A DNA stretch of 64,000 nucleotides from contig NZ_BBQI01000128.1 in NCBI RefSeq assembly GCF_001652915.1, forward strand, positions 124,001 to 188,000, given 5' to 3'. The translations under genes and the position numbers were made by a program. This DNA comes from Cupriavidus sp. D384 (GTDB lineage Bacteria > Pseudomonadota > Gammaproteobacteria > Burkholderiales > Burkholderiaceae). Positions within the stretch are counted from its first letter, which is position 1; the number at the start of each line of letters is the position of its first letter. Positions 8,544 through 17,706 of this stretch are shown in pieces. The notes beneath the pieces are model-generated. The model made no database searches and was not told the DNA's origin. It worked only from the letters and a program-made list of their open reading frames with translations.

Positions 8544-9386
8544 CTATTGCGGCTGACTTTTCCCGTTCTGCTGCGACGGCTGGGTCTTCAGCGGAACGAA
8601 TTCGGCCTTCTTCGCGCCAGCTGGCGGCGAGAATGCGAAAGCGGATTCCTTGAACTTCGGATGCAGATTCCACTTGTAGTGGGTCACCGATTGCGGACGG
8701 GCCTCGTCCGCACGATTGGTAATCACCAGCTTGCGCGGCAGCGGCTTGCCGCCGGTGGCAATCCAGATCTGCCAGTCGATCTGGCCCTGGCGGAAGGCAT
8801 AGTGGTCGCACACGTCACCGCCGATGATGTCCTGTCCGGCATACAGGGCTGACTCGATATTGTCGGTGGGCGCAGCGGAAGTGCCCCACATGAAGAGATC
8901 GGCGGACGGCAGTTCCACACCGTACCGCGCCCGCAGCCTGTCGACCAGAGCGCCCAGATTTTCGCTGAAGTCCGCCTGCGAGTAGTACTTCTGGTCGGGG
9001 TAGTACATCGTCACCGTTTTGCCGTCGTACATCAGGTCCCGCTGTGACCGCGCAGATCGCATCTGGGCGCGCAGCTTGTTGGGCCGAAGCACGTCGAGGT
9101 CCGACGTCGCGGTGTGCTGGAGTTTCTCGCCGTCGGCCAGTACGCGTTCGCCGGACAGTTCGATGAAGACTTCGAACTGTTTCAATGTCTGCAGATAGGC
9201 CCCCATCTCCTTGAGCGCCTGGATCGAAGCGGGATCTACCGCCTTGGCGTCGGCAGATGGGGGAGGCGATGCCGCGGGCGAGGCCGCCGCAGGGGGGCTC
9301 GGTGGTGGGCGCGACGCCGTGGGTGGCGCGCTGCTGCAGGCGGCCAGCGAGGCAACGAGCAAGGTCAGGACCGGTGTGCGTGCCAT
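8544..9386 (-). CDS. DUF2092-like lipoprotein
   Basis: This 280-residue predicted lipoprotein starts at ATG 9386 (ribosome site GGAG). The lipobox LVASLAAC places the acylated cysteine at 17, followed by a Pro/Ala/Ser-rich linker to about residue 50. The folded part matches DUF2092-type proteins (FEVFIELSGERVLADGEKLQ..., RPNKLRAQMRSARSQRDLMYDGKTVTMYYPD, QIDWQIWIATGGKPLPRKLVI), related in fold to LolA/outer-membrane lipoprotein carriers. The biochemical role is not known. It precedes the secreted Asn-rich protein gene in an apparent two-gene operon. Confidence 0.78.
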   Translation of the reverse strand: MARTPVLTLLVASLAACSSAPPTASRPPPSPPAAASPAASPPPSADAKAVDPASIQALKEMGAYLQTLKQFEVFIELSGERVLADGEKLQHTATSDLDVLRPNKLRAQMRSARSQRDLMYDGKTVTMYYPDQKYYSQADFSENLGALVDRLRARYGVELPSADLFMWGTSAAPTDNIESALYAGQDIIGGDVCDHYAFRQGQIDWQIWIATGGKPLPRKLVITNRADEARPQSVTHYKWNLHPKFKESAFAFSPPAGAKKAEFVPLKTQPSQQNGKSQPQ

Positions 9387-9449
9387 GGTGAACTCCGATA
9401 GGACGTTAGGGAGTGCCAGCAAGGAAATATGCGTTCGTCGCCCCGGCGC

Positions 9450-9725
9450 TCAGCCGCGGCGCATCGGCATGCTCTCTGATTGTTGACGCTGCAGGGCGGC
9501 CCCTGGCAAAAGCCAGAGAGGGGGCCCGTTGCACGTAGCGGCTGGTGAGCCACACCGGGAGCGGGTGAGCGTAATGGCGAGAATTGGCGACCAGACGAAC
9601 AGGTCGAGGAACGGAGGGAATAACGTCAAGCAGGCAATCGCCGACACCGCGATCCAGGCCGCCTGAATCAGCACGTCGAGAAACTCTCGGGACAGGATTT
9701 TCCCAGTAGCGGCCGCAGGCAACAT
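9450..9725 (-). pseudogene. N-terminal fragment of an AI-2E (PerM/YhhT) family transporter
   Basis: From ATG 9725 the first 55 or so residues (ILSREFLDVLIQAAWIAV, PPFLDLFVWSPILAITL) read like the N-terminus and first two membrane helices of AI-2E-family permeases, normally about 350 residues. The reading then turns into Pro/Cys-rich sequence with no family character and stops at 9450. The continuing PLPVWLT-like sequence in another frame hints at a frameshift near 9560. The remaining 85% of the gene is absent, so it is a remnant. The assignment rests on hydrophobic pattern recognition. Confidence 0.5.
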
Positions 9726-9775
9726 GGTTTGTCTCCGTTCTTCTTAGTTGCCGAACTCTGCGCAACAGCGCCACT

Positions 9776-10232
9776 TCATTCTAGTGCGTGTTATCCCGTC
9801 CGGTGCCATTGCATGCGCCGACTTTCTTGCGTCCTGATACTCACGCAATTGACGGCCGTGCCACGCCTGTTATCTCGGCGGTTTATTAAATGGAAAGGGC
9901 ATGCCGGCAACGGCCAGCGATAGGCCCGTAGGCGAAAAATGACGATTCCTGCATGACGCCGGCGATAAGGCGCCCTGACCGACCTTCAGTCGAGCCGGAA
10001 TCCCCAGGACATTGCAAGTGCTGCGTGAATCACAAAATAATCGCCAGCGCCCTACCCATCACCGGCTTCAAGATCGAATATTCAATTGGCGGCTCAAGTT
10101 TCAGGCCAGCCTGCCGTAAGCGTCCGTACTACCATTGGCCTATCGAAAGCGCCCTTGCCGACCTTTATAGTGGTCTGCCGGCTCGATTGCGCCAGAGGCA
10201 CGACATACGCAACAAGAATATGTGGGGTCGAT
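9776..10232. other. Intergenic stretch, nothing recognised
   Basis: About 450 bases of moderate GC content between the AI-2E fragment and the small secreted-protein gene. I see no convincing gene, hairpin or repeat on either strand. Confidence 0.5.
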
Positions 10233-10547
10233 ATGCTGAGATTTGCGACGATTATCTTGCTTTCGATGTTGGGCTCGGCTGCAGCGAATGCCGCGCAGGA
10301 CGCAGGCAGTCGGCCGCAGATTCTGAGTACCGAACGCGGAATCAGCGATGGCCAGCGCGACGCAACTGTATTGCACACGCCGCCGCCCAGCCGGGCCGGT
10401 GTCATCGCGACACCCCCAAACTCGCCCACCTATGATCAGCAGGTCAACGGATCTGCACCGTACCCATATATCGTCGCGCCATATATCCAGGTACCTGGCT
10501 ATACGCCGCAACCGAGTCCTCCGCGCCCCGTACCCCACGGCCGATAG
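10233..10547 (+). CDS. Small secreted proline/tyrosine-rich protein
   Basis: The 104-residue protein starts at ATG 10233. An N-terminal signal peptide (MLRFATIILLSMLGSAAANA) is followed by an unstructured-looking mature part with a C-terminal Pro/Tyr-rich stretch (APYPYIVAPYIQVPGYTPQP). No family is recognised. Only the clear signal peptide and the two hairpins just after the stop support it as a gene. The ribosome site is weak. Confidence 0.5.
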   Translation: MLRFATIILLSMLGSAAANAAQDAGSRPQILSTERGISDGQRDATVLHTPPPSRAGVIATPPNSPTYDQQVNGSAPYPYIVAPYIQVPGYTPQPSPPRPVPHGR

Positions 10548-10558
10548 ATCGCGACAAA

Positions 10559-10607
10559 CCGGAGGCGGGACAACCTCCGGGCCACCTCCCTTCCCGGGCC
10601 GGGAAGG
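10559..10607. terminator. Two hairpins between convergent genes
   Basis: CCGGAGG (10559-10565) pairs with CCTCCGG (10574-10580), and CCTTCCC (10589-10595) pairs with GGGAAGG (10601-10607). They lie between the stop of the small secreted-protein gene and the convergent argC stop. There is no T-tract on either side, so function as a bidirectional terminator is inferred from position. Confidence 0.45.
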
Positions 10608-10625
10608 AGCATTCGTCGGCCACGA

Positions 10626-11549
10626 CTACGCGAGCATCAGGTTCAGGTTTTGAATCGCTGCACCGGACGCGCCCTTCCCAAGATTATCGAAAACCGCCGA
10701 CAGCAGGACCTGCCCGTGCTCCTTGCTGGGAAATACGCCAAGGCGCAGGTCGTTCGTCCCGTTTAGCGCCTGCGGATCCAGATGTTTCAAGGCGCCAGAC
10801 TCCTGCAGCGGCAGCACATGGACGTGCTCCGCCCCGGCATAGTGGCGCGCGAGGCAGTCTTGCAACGTGGCGCCATTCACCCCGGGCGCCAGCAGCCGCA
10901 ACGCCAGCGGCACCGTCAGCACGATGCCCTGGCGGAACGCACCGTATGCCGGCACGAAAATGGGCGGCTGCGAGAGCCCGGCGTGCTGCTGGATCTCCGG
11001 CGTGTGCTTGTGTGCGAGTTCCAGGCCGTAGACCTGAAATGAAGGCGCGTTGACGGCGCCGGGCCCCTCATATTCCTCCACGCCCGCGCGACCGCGTCCG
11101 GAGTAGCCGGATACCGCATGAATGCTGATGGGGTAGTCGCCCGGTATGAGCCCGGCCTGCACCAACGGCCGCAGCAGGCCAATCGCACCGGTCGGATAGC
11201 AGCCGGGGTTGGTCACGCGACGCGCGTTTGCAATGCGCTCCGCCTGGCCCGGCGTCATCTCCGGCAAGCCGTAAGTCCAGTCCGGGTGCGTACGGTGAGC
11301 GGAGCTTGCGTCGATCACGCGAACCGCGGGATTGACAATGGTGGACACGGCCTCGCGCGCGGCGGCGTCCGGCAGGCAAAGGATGGCGATGTCGCAGGCA
11401 TTGATGGCTTCCGCGCGGCGCCCCAGATCTTTGCGCTCCGCAGCCGCAAGCGTCATCAGCCTGATATCGGTCCGGTTACGCAGCCGTTCGTGGATGAGCA
11501 GCCCGGTGGTGCCCTGGTCGCCATCGATGAAAACAACAGGAGAGCTCAT
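10626..11549 (-). CDS. argC: N-acetyl-gamma-glutamyl-phosphate reductase, type 2 (ArgC)
   Basis: The 307-residue protein begins with a nucleotide-binding segment (VVFIDGDQGTTGLLIHERL) and has the active-site cysteine C117 in NPGCYPTGAIGLL, then SGYSGRGRAGVEEYE and HKHTPEIQQHAGL, all typical of the shorter type-2 ArgC subfamily. It reduces N-acetylglutamyl-phosphate to the semialdehyde with NADPH in arginine synthesis. No other arg gene is nearby; instead a LysR regulator gene is divergent from it. It may be a second, specialised copy, but that cannot be told from this window. Confidence 0.88.
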   Translation of the reverse strand: MSSPVVFIDGDQGTTGLLIHERLRNRTDIRLMTLAAAERKDLGRRAEAINACDIAILCLPDAAAREAVSTIVNPAVRVIDASSAHRTHPDWTYGLPEMTPGQAERIANARRVTNPGCYPTGAIGLLRPLVQAGLIPGDYPISIHAVSGYSGRGRAGVEEYEGPGAVNAPSFQVYGLELAHKHTPEIQQHAGLSQPPIFVPAYGAFRQGIVLTVPLALRLLAPGVNGATLQDCLARHYAGAEHVHVLPLQESGALKHLDPQALNGTNDLRLGVFPSKEHGQVLLSAVFDNLGKGASGAAIQNLNLMLA

Positions 11550-11650
11550 ACGTGGAATACCCCGCTGAATTTGCGTTGCAAGAAAGAGAACGAGCTCCTA
11601 TGTTCCTCGTATCGCTACAATAGAGAAAGTTGAATTTCATAACACTAATG

Positions 11651-11665
11651 TTCAGTTTTCCTGAA
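11651..11665. promoter_or_regulatory. LysR-type T-N11-A box
   Basis: TTCAG-TTTTC-CTGAA is a 15-base inverted repeat of the T-N11-A form bound by LysR-family proteins. It sits in the argC/LysR divergent region, 14 bases before the LysR start, and could serve autoregulation and argC control. Not tested. Confidence 0.4.
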
Positions 11666-11678
11666 TCTGGGGGAGGAC

Positions 11679-12563
11679 ATGCGAGAGATCAGCCTGGATC
11701 GCCTGCGCACGCTGGTTGCCATTGCAGACCGGGGGTCGTTCGCCGACGCGGCGCGCGCCCTGCATCTGGCGCCGCCAACGGTCAGCCTCCATATCGCCGA
11801 ACTCGAAGACCGCATCGGGGCTCAACTCCTGTCGCGCAAACGCGGACATGTCAGGCCGTCGGCAATCGGAGAAGTGCTGGTGGAGCGTGCGCGCCGGCTG
11901 CTGGCCGATGCCGAGCAGGCCTTGGACGATATCCAACGCCAGGTGCAGGGGCTTGAAGGGCGCGTGCGGCTTGGTGCGTCAACCGGCGCGCTGGCGCACC
12001 TGTTGCCGCAGGCGCTTGAGGGGTTGCGCCAGCACCATCCCGCTATCGACATCCAGGTTGCAGTGCTGACCTCGCAGGAAACGCTGTCCCGACTGGCGGA
12101 TGGGACGCTGGACATAGGGTTGGTCGCCCTGCCCCAGCCCCCGGTGGCCGGACTCGTGATCAAGCCCTGGAGGCGCGACCCCGTGATGGCCTTTGTGCCG
12201 GCGCATTGGCAGTGCCCCGCCCGCGTCACGCCGGAATGGCTGGCTTCCCAGCCGCTCATTCTCAATGACGCCACCACGCGTCTTTCGCGCCTGACTACGG
12301 AGTGGTTCGCGACCGCGGGGCATCACCCCGCGCCTCGCATCGAACTCAACTACAACGACGCGATCAAGAGCCTGGTCGCGGCAGGTTACGGCGCCGCGCT
12401 GCTGCCTCACGAAGAGACCGCCCCCTCGCCCGACAACCGCATTGTCATGCGACCGCTAAGCCCGGCGTTGTGGCGCCGGCTCGGCATTGCGCATCGCGCG
12501 GGTTACGTCGAGCGCGCCACGCAACACGTACTGGATATGTTGCGGAATCTGCGACTGGCGTAG
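11679..12563 (+). CDS. LysR-family regulator divergent from argC
   Basis: This 294-residue protein has an N-terminal winged helix-turn-helix (LDRLRTLVAIADRGSFADAARALHLAPPTVSLHIAELEDRIGAQLLSR, residues 6-54) and a LysR effector-binding domain from about residue 90. A GGGGAGG ribosome site precedes ATG 11679. The gene is divergent from argC, the usual layout for a LysR protein and its target, so it probably controls argC. The effector is unknown. Confidence 0.88.
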   Translation: MREISLDRLRTLVAIADRGSFADAARALHLAPPTVSLHIAELEDRIGAQLLSRKRGHVRPSAIGEVLVERARRLLADAEQALDDIQRQVQGLEGRVRLGASTGALAHLLPQALEGLRQHHPAIDIQVAVLTSQETLSRLADGTLDIGLVALPQPPVAGLVIKPWRRDPVMAFVPAHWQCPARVTPEWLASQPLILNDATTRLSRLTTEWFATAGHHPAPRIELNYNDAIKSLVAAGYGAALLPHEETAPSPDNRIVMRPLSPALWRRLGIAHRAGYVERATQHVLDMLRNLRLA

Positions 12564-12615
12564 ACATCGCCCGCGGCAATTGCGCGGCATACGCATCGCT
12601 GATGGACCAGTCGTG

Positions 12616-12657
12616 GCGATGCGCCTGACCGGAGGAAGATCCGGCCAGGCGCATCGC
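12616..12657. terminator. Long hairpin between convergent LysR and sulfatase genes
   Basis: Two 18-base arms (12616-12633 and 12640-12657) pair at 17 of 18 positions around the loop GGAAGA. It lies between the LysR stop (12563) and the sulfatase stop (12663). There is no T-run, so it may be a bidirectional transcription stop or an mRNA 3'-end stabiliser. Confidence 0.6.
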
Positions 12658-12662
12658 GGAAA

Positions 12663-14417
12663 TTACTGCCTGGCTCCGCCCTTGTTGATGGACTGCATCA
12701 CCGCTTCGGTCATCTGGTCGATCGTGAAGCTGGCCGGCCTCTGGCTGGGCGGATAGTCCTTGAACGTCTGGAGGAATGGTCCGACGCGCGACGATGCATA
12801 GCTGATCAGGTACGCGTTCTTTGCCGTCCAGTCGTAGTATTGATCGGAAACGATGTCCGCCCGTTCATAGGGATCCATGCGCAGGTTGAACGCCTTCGGC
12901 ACGCGCAAGCATGTGAAGGGGTTGGCCCACACTTCGAAACCGCCGGGGTGCCGTTGCTCGCAGAAGACGAACTTCCAGTTGTTGTGCCGCATCGCCACCA
13001 GTACTCCATCGTCGTTGAAGTAGAAGAAGTCCTGGCGAGGGCCGGTGTTGGTCTGCCCGGTCAGATACGGAAGGAAGTTATAGCCGTCAAGGTGCACCTT
13101 GAATGACTTTCCGCCGATGCTGGCGCCCTTCAGCAACCGTTCCTTGATGTCGGTATCGCCGGCTGCGGCAAGCAAGGTCGGGAACCAGTCGAGCCCGGAG
13201 ATCATGGTCGTCGACACGGTACCGGGCTTGATCCGGCCGGGCCACCGGATCAGTGCCGGAACGCGGAACGCACCTTCCCAGTTGGTATCCTTCTCGCTTC
13301 TAAATGGCGTGGTCGCAGCGTCCGGCCATGACCACTGATTGGGGCCGTTGTCCGTCGTGTAGATGACGATCGTGTTGTCGGTAACCTTCAGATCGTCGAG
13401 CGATTTGAGCAGCTTGCCGACATCTCCGTCGTGCTCGAGCATGCCGTCGGCGTATTCATTGCCCGGCATGCCGCTCTGGCCTTGCATGGACTCGCGCACA
13501 TGCGTGAAGGCATGCATGCGCGTCGTATTCATCCACACGAAGAACGGCTTGTCAGCCTTGACCTGCTTTTCCATGAAGCCAATCGCGGCCGCGGTGGTTT
13601 CGTCGTCGATCGTCTCCATCCGCTTCCGGTTCAGAGGGCCGGTATCGTCAATCTTGCCGTCTGCGAACGAATGGAGAACGCCGCGCGGGCCGTTCGCCTT
13701 GACCCAGGCCGTGTCGTTCTTCGGGTAATAGGGGCGCTCAGGTTCCTCTTCCGCATTCAGGTGGTAGAGGTTGCCGAAGAACTCGTCGAAGCCGTGTGCG
13801 GTCGGCAGGTATTCGTTGCGGTCGCCAAGGTGGTTCTTGCCGAATTGCCCTGTCGCGTAGCCCAGCGGCTTGAGCGCCTGGGCAATGGTCACGTTCTGCG
13901 ACTGCAAGCCAATGGCAGAGCCGGGGATGCCAACCTTCAGCAAGCCCGTGCGCAAGCCAACTTCACCGGTGATGAAAGTGGAGCGGCCCGCTGTACAACT
14001 GTTCTCGCCGTAGTAGTCGGTGAGCATCATCCCTTCGGTGGCAATACGGTCGATATTGGGCGTGCGGTAGCCGACCACGCCGTGGCTGTACGCACTGATG
14101 TTGGTCTGCCCGATGTCATCCCCGAAAATGACCAGGATGTTCGGCTTCTTGCCAGACGACGAAGTCGCCGCCAACGCTGGCGCAGAAGCGGCATCCACCG
14201 GCGCATTGGCCGCGACCGGCGGATTGGCCGGGGCTGGCACCGGCGTGGCCGCGCTGGAATCCGGGGCCGTGGCGGGCGCCTGCGCCGCTGGCTGCTGCGC
14301 CTTTGGTGGCTCCTCCTTCTTGCCGCAGCCCGTGATCGTGAGCACCGCTGCCATGGTGGCCAGCATCAACAGGCTGCTGCCTCCTCTTTTCACCATACCT
14401 TCCTTGCCTCGATGCAT
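12663..14417 (-). CDS. Lipoprotein arylsulfatase-type sulfatase
   Basis: This 584-residue protein starts at ATG 14417 with GGAGG six bases upstream. A lipobox (LTITGC, C31) is followed by an Ala/Pro linker to about residue 88, then a sulfatase domain. PNILVIFGDDIG carries the metal-binding aspartates. The formylglycine motif is C141-T-A-G-R followed by STFITG, the CxAxR variant of CxPxR. SHGVVGYRTPNIDRIA, DNGP and WEGAFRVPALIRWPG are further sulfatase marks. It would hydrolyse sulfate esters at the cell surface or in the periplasm after cysteine maturation to formylglycine. No maturase gene lies beside it. Substrate unknown. Confidence 0.88.
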   Translation of the reverse strand: MHRGKEGMVKRGGSSLLMLATMAAVLTITGCGKKEEPPKAQQPAAQAPATAPDSSAATPVPAPANPPVAANAPVDAASAPALAATSSSGKKPNILVIFGDDIGQTNISAYSHGVVGYRTPNIDRIATEGMMLTDYYGENSCTAGRSTFITGEVGLRTGLLKVGIPGSAIGLQSQNVTIAQALKPLGYATGQFGKNHLGDRNEYLPTAHGFDEFFGNLYHLNAEEEPERPYYPKNDTAWVKANGPRGVLHSFADGKIDDTGPLNRKRMETIDDETTAAAIGFMEKQVKADKPFFVWMNTTRMHAFTHVRESMQGQSGMPGNEYADGMLEHDGDVGKLLKSLDDLKVTDNTIVIYTTDNGPNQWSWPDAATTPFRSEKDTNWEGAFRVPALIRWPGRIKPGTVSTTMISGLDWFPTLLAAAGDTDIKERLLKGASIGGKSFKVHLDGYNFLPYLTGQTNTGPRQDFFYFNDDGVLVAMRHNNWKFVFCEQRHPGGFEVWANPFTCLRVPKAFNLRMDPYERADIVSDQYYDWTAKNAYLISYASSRVGPFLQTFKDYPPSQRPASFTIDQMTEAVMQSINKGGARQ

Positions 14418-14727
14418 TTCCCGCCTCCGTTCATTGCCTACCGTCGGTTTGTTGATGCTCTCATCGTCTGTTGCACAACAGCATTGTGGTCATTGCGCCG
14501 CACGAGCGCGGCGCTGGGTAGCACTGTGACAGTGCCCTCCCCGGCCCGCGGGGACGGAAAGCCGGCGCGCCGCGCGCGTGACTCTCCCTCCGCAATGCAC
14601 GAAGCGCGCGGAATGCACCTTGAGGCTATCGTTGCAGAAGAAAACGCGAAGCGGAATTGAGAATTTTCTGGCCGAGATGTTAGTGATCTTTGAATTGCGA
14701 GACGTGACTCTGGCCACTGTGGAGGCG

Positions 14728-15025
14728 GATGGGGCTGCAGCGTCGTGCCCGTCGCGGTGCCACCGCTGACCACAAGCTTGTCCGAAGCCGAGCCATCTGT
14801 ACTGAGCGCGGTATTCAAGGCGATAACGCCACCAGCCCCACTGTAGTTCTGGACAGTCAGCGTCTTGAATCCCCCTGCGCCCGGAGACGCGAAAGCGATC
14901 AGGCTGGCGTTGTTCGATACGTTGGTCAGGTTCGAGTTCGCCGTGAGGTTCCACGTACTGCCGTTCGACAAATTCAGCGTTGACGTACTGGTCGTGTCCG
15001 TCATCGCAGCACCTGTCAGCCTGGA
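14728..15025 (-). pseudogene. Autotransporter passenger-domain fragment
   Basis: The minus-strand reading RLTGAAMTDTTSTSTLNLS, then STWNLTANSNLTNVSNN, GGFKTLTVQNYSGAGGVI, DKLVVSGGTATGTT is the repetitive pertactin-like linker that precedes autotransporter beta-barrels. The frame hits a stop 5' of this stretch (15044-15046) and loses family character near 14737. Neither signal peptide nor barrel is present. The surrounding 14418-15449 shows no intact gene, so this is a relic of a lost autotransporter. Confidence 0.65.
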
Positions 15026-15357
15026 AGCATCTCTGGTGCGGATTCAACGGGTCGATGCAACACTAGACACTCATGGGGCTGCTTCTTGTTGACACCGGGT
15101 ATCAAGCCTCGGGGTGACCCGTGCCCAGATTGCCCAAATCAGACCCGCGGCCAGACCCGGACTTGTCCCCACAATAGGGGACGCGCGGATCTTTCCCGCT
15201 TGCTAGACTCGCTCGCCAGCATCCAAGACCGAGGCACGGCGGGTTCCACCGCGATGGGCGAGCCGAACGTTCACCAGATTCGGGGTCGGCTACTTATGCC
15301 CCACTCTGGTGGGGCTCGTCGGTTCTGCACGACATTTGACATTTTTGGCGCATCGAT
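15026..15357. other. Intergenic stretch, nothing recognised
   Basis: About 330 bases between the autotransporter relic and the inverted repeat. I see no gene, hairpin or known repeat. Confidence 0.45.
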
Positions 15358-15381
15358 ACATGTAACAGATTCGTTACATGT
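15358..15381. promoter_or_regulatory. Perfect inverted repeat upstream of lipoprotein gene
   Basis: ACATGTAAC (15358-15366) and GTTACATGT (15373-15381) form 9-base arms with spacer AGATTC. It lies 69 bases before the lipoprotein start codon, a usual place for an operator. The binding protein is unknown. Confidence 0.5.
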
Positions 15382-15449
15382 CGTATGATCTGCGGCGATT
15401 CATTGTCGTGAACGTCGCGCCTTGCGCGTCCGACCCTCTACATAGATCC

Positions 15450-17501
15450 ATGATCCGATATAAGACCAAGGCCGCCCGCCACCTGACGGCGCTCGCCATT
15501 TGTTCCGCCCTGCTGCTCTCGGCATGTGGAGGCAACACGGACCCCATCACCGCTTCGCCCCAGCCAAGCGGTGCGCCTGCCGGCGCCAAGGTCGTGCTCG
15601 ACAAAGAATCGATCGCTCCGACGGGCGGCGACACCGTCGTCGTATATGCCAAGATCCTCGGGCCAGACGGTAACGAACTGAAGGGCTACGACGTGTCCTG
15701 GGAATCGAGCAATCCGGACGTGGCGAAGGTCCTATCGGCATCCAATCTCGCGCCATCAGCCTCGATATTTGGCGCCCCCGCGACTGTCGGCTACTACGCG
15801 ACCGTAGTGATCGGCGATGCGGGCGGCTCGGCCACGCTGACTGCTTCCCTGTCTCGGGCCGATGGGTCCATCTATAAGCAGACGCTCGTTATTTCAGCCA
15901 TCCCGAAACCGACGACACCGACAACGCCCACCCCGCCGAAGACCTACACGCTCTCGATCTCGCCGAGCGGTTTCACGCTTGCCGCCGGCGCTGCCGCCCA
16001 GAACGCTACGGCCGTCGTTGCCCGCTCCGACGGCGCGAACGGTATCGCCGATCTGACGAACTGGACCTGGAAGGTAGACGACACGACGAACTTCAAGGCT
16101 GTTGTCGCATCCGATGGAATTTCTTCGACGATCGAGTCGGCACCTGGCGCTACGCCGGTCGCCGCAACAGGCAAGCTGACGGCCTGCGCGGATACGCCCG
16201 CCGGCGACCATCTCTGCGCGAATGCCTCGCTTTCCCGCCCGCAACTTCCGCTGCCAACGGTAACCTTTGACAAGGCTTCGCTCGACGTCAAGCCGGGGCG
16301 GACTGCCTACGTGCAGGCAACTCTGACGGATCAGCCCGGCCAGACCGCTTCGCTGGCACCGTATGCGACTTACACATGGTCCTTCGATGACAGTAACCTA
16401 GCCTCCGCGGTGTTCGGCGCCAACGCTGGCAGCGGTGGCGTCTCCGCAAGCGCAAGCGCACTGAATGCATGGACAGGATCACTGTGGCTCACTGTGACCT
16501 ACCCTGACGGCCGCTACGTAAGCACCTCGATTCCCGTCTCCTCGTCAGGCCCTTGGAGCCAGATCAGCGTGGGCGCAGGCAGGTCCGCACGCGCGATTGT
16601 CGTCGATGGCGACAAAAGCTATCTCCTCTCGGCGGACACGGTGAGTGCTTACGTCGAACGACAGCTCACCGCCTTTGGCTCGCTCGAAAAGATTTTCAGC
16701 GCCAGCATACCCCCGGGCGCCTTTAACCTCTTTATTACAGAGGAGAAGTCCAGGCTTGTAGTCGAACTGGCCAATGGATATCTCGGGTCCTTCCCCGTCG
16801 GCGGAGCAAACGACATGCCGTTGTTCTCCGACTTTCTTTGCGGCGCAGGGGCCGCTCGTCGCTCGTACGCCACGACGGCCGACACCAACCTCGCCGGCGT
16901 TTCGTGGTGCCCGGACGACCCGATTGCCAATAACTACGCGACGGGCTTGGGCTTTGGCACTATCTGGAAAGCCCTACCGAACCCCTCCGACTCCATCATT
17001 GGGGCGAGGGTCTTCCCGGATGGGACGTACGCGCTGGCGACAGCCGGAGGCAGCGTCACCGGCGGTGTGATGCAACCCTTAGGTATGGAAGCTTTCAACT
17101 CGACCATCTCGGCAGGCCGCTTCGCCGGGGCAGTCATGCCTTCTGCAATCAACCCGACTGCAAGCAACGCAAAGTTCTTCGCCTCGCGCGTAGAACCCTA
17201 CGTCTTTGCCTGGCAGGGCTCGACGCTGTTGTCGCCCAGTTTCCTGCAGCTCTACCCTGTGCCCGCCAAGGAAATCCAGGCCGACGACACGTTCGTTTTC
17301 TCGTTGCATACCCTCTCGAGGGACCTATTTTCCTTCTCAGCGGGAAGCATGATCGCCTACGACGTAGGCCACCCGCCTTCCGCGACGGCCACGAACGTTA
17401 CGCGATTCTCCTCGACGCATTCGATGGTGAATGGCAACGCCAAGGCAAGAATTGGCGCCGTCTACAACGACGGATCCGTCTGGGTGTTCGACCAGCCCTG
17501 A
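15450..17501 (+). CDS. Ig-like domain lipoprotein of unknown function
   Basis: The 683-residue predicted lipoprotein has lipobox LLLSAC (C26). Residues 45-150 look like a bacterial Ig-like domain (VVLDKESIAPTGGDTVVVYAKI...), followed by a linker rich in Thr and Pro (PKPTTPTTPTPPKTYTL), a second Ig-like segment and a third starting PTVTFDKASLDVKPGRTAYV. The C-terminal half (from about residue 370) is not recognised. I chose ATG 15450 because it places the lipobox correctly; it lacks a clear ribosome site, and an upstream in-frame ATG at 15378 lies in the inverted repeat. Probably exposed at the outer membrane. Confidence 0.72.
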   Translation: MIRYKTKAARHLTALAICSALLLSACGGNTDPITASPQPSGAPAGAKVVLDKESIAPTGGDTVVVYAKILGPDGNELKGYDVSWESSNPDVAKVLSASNLAPSASIFGAPATVGYYATVVIGDAGGSATLTASLSRADGSIYKQTLVISAIPKPTTPTTPTPPKTYTLSISPSGFTLAAGAAAQNATAVVARSDGANGIADLTNWTWKVDDTTNFKAVVASDGISSTIESAPGATPVAATGKLTACADTPAGDHLCANASLSRPQLPLPTVTFDKASLDVKPGRTAYVQATLTDQPGQTASLAPYATYTWSFDDSNLASAVFGANAGSGGVSASASALNAWTGSLWLTVTYPDGRYVSTSIPVSSSGPWSQISVGAGRSARAIVVDGDKSYLLSADTVSAYVERQLTAFGSLEKIFSASIPPGAFNLFITEEKSRLVVELANGYLGSFPVGGANDMPLFSDFLCGAGAARRSYATTADTNLAGVSWCPDDPIANNYATGLGFGTIWKALPNPSDSIIGARVFPDGTYALATAGGSVTGGVMQPLGMEAFNSTISAGRFAGAVMPSAINPTASNAKFFASRVEPYVFAWQGSTLLSPSFLQLYPVPAKEIQADDTFVFSLHTLSRDLFSFSAGSMIAYDVGHPPSATATNVTRFSSTHSMVNGNAKARIGAVYNDGSVWVFDQP

Positions 17502-17552
17502 TACGCTAGCAGCGCTACGTTGGATCTGCATGGATCTGGCGGCGCGAATGCA

Positions 17553-17644
17553 TTCACCGCATTGCCTTCGGTGAACGCCGTGCGCGCGGGAACGACGCCC
17601 TAAGGCAGGAATCCATGTTGTGGCTGCAGGCTCTGCATGGATTC
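17553..17644 (+). terminator. Two hairpins after the Ig-like lipoprotein gene
   Basis: TTCACCG (17553-17559) pairs with CGGTGAA (17569-17575). GAATCCATG (17609-17617) pairs with CATGGATTC (17636-17644). They separate the lipoprotein gene from the convergent HAF-repeat gene. There is no T-tract. Confidence 0.35.
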
Positions 17645-17706
17645 ACCTCCGATTCGTTTCGATCGCGACGACGGCGCTTGGACTCGCCAGTTTCAAGACG
17701 GACGCA

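Noticed and set aside
13431..14660. 409-codon plus-strand frame
   Set aside because: Antisense to the sulfatase gene, whose motifs are clear.
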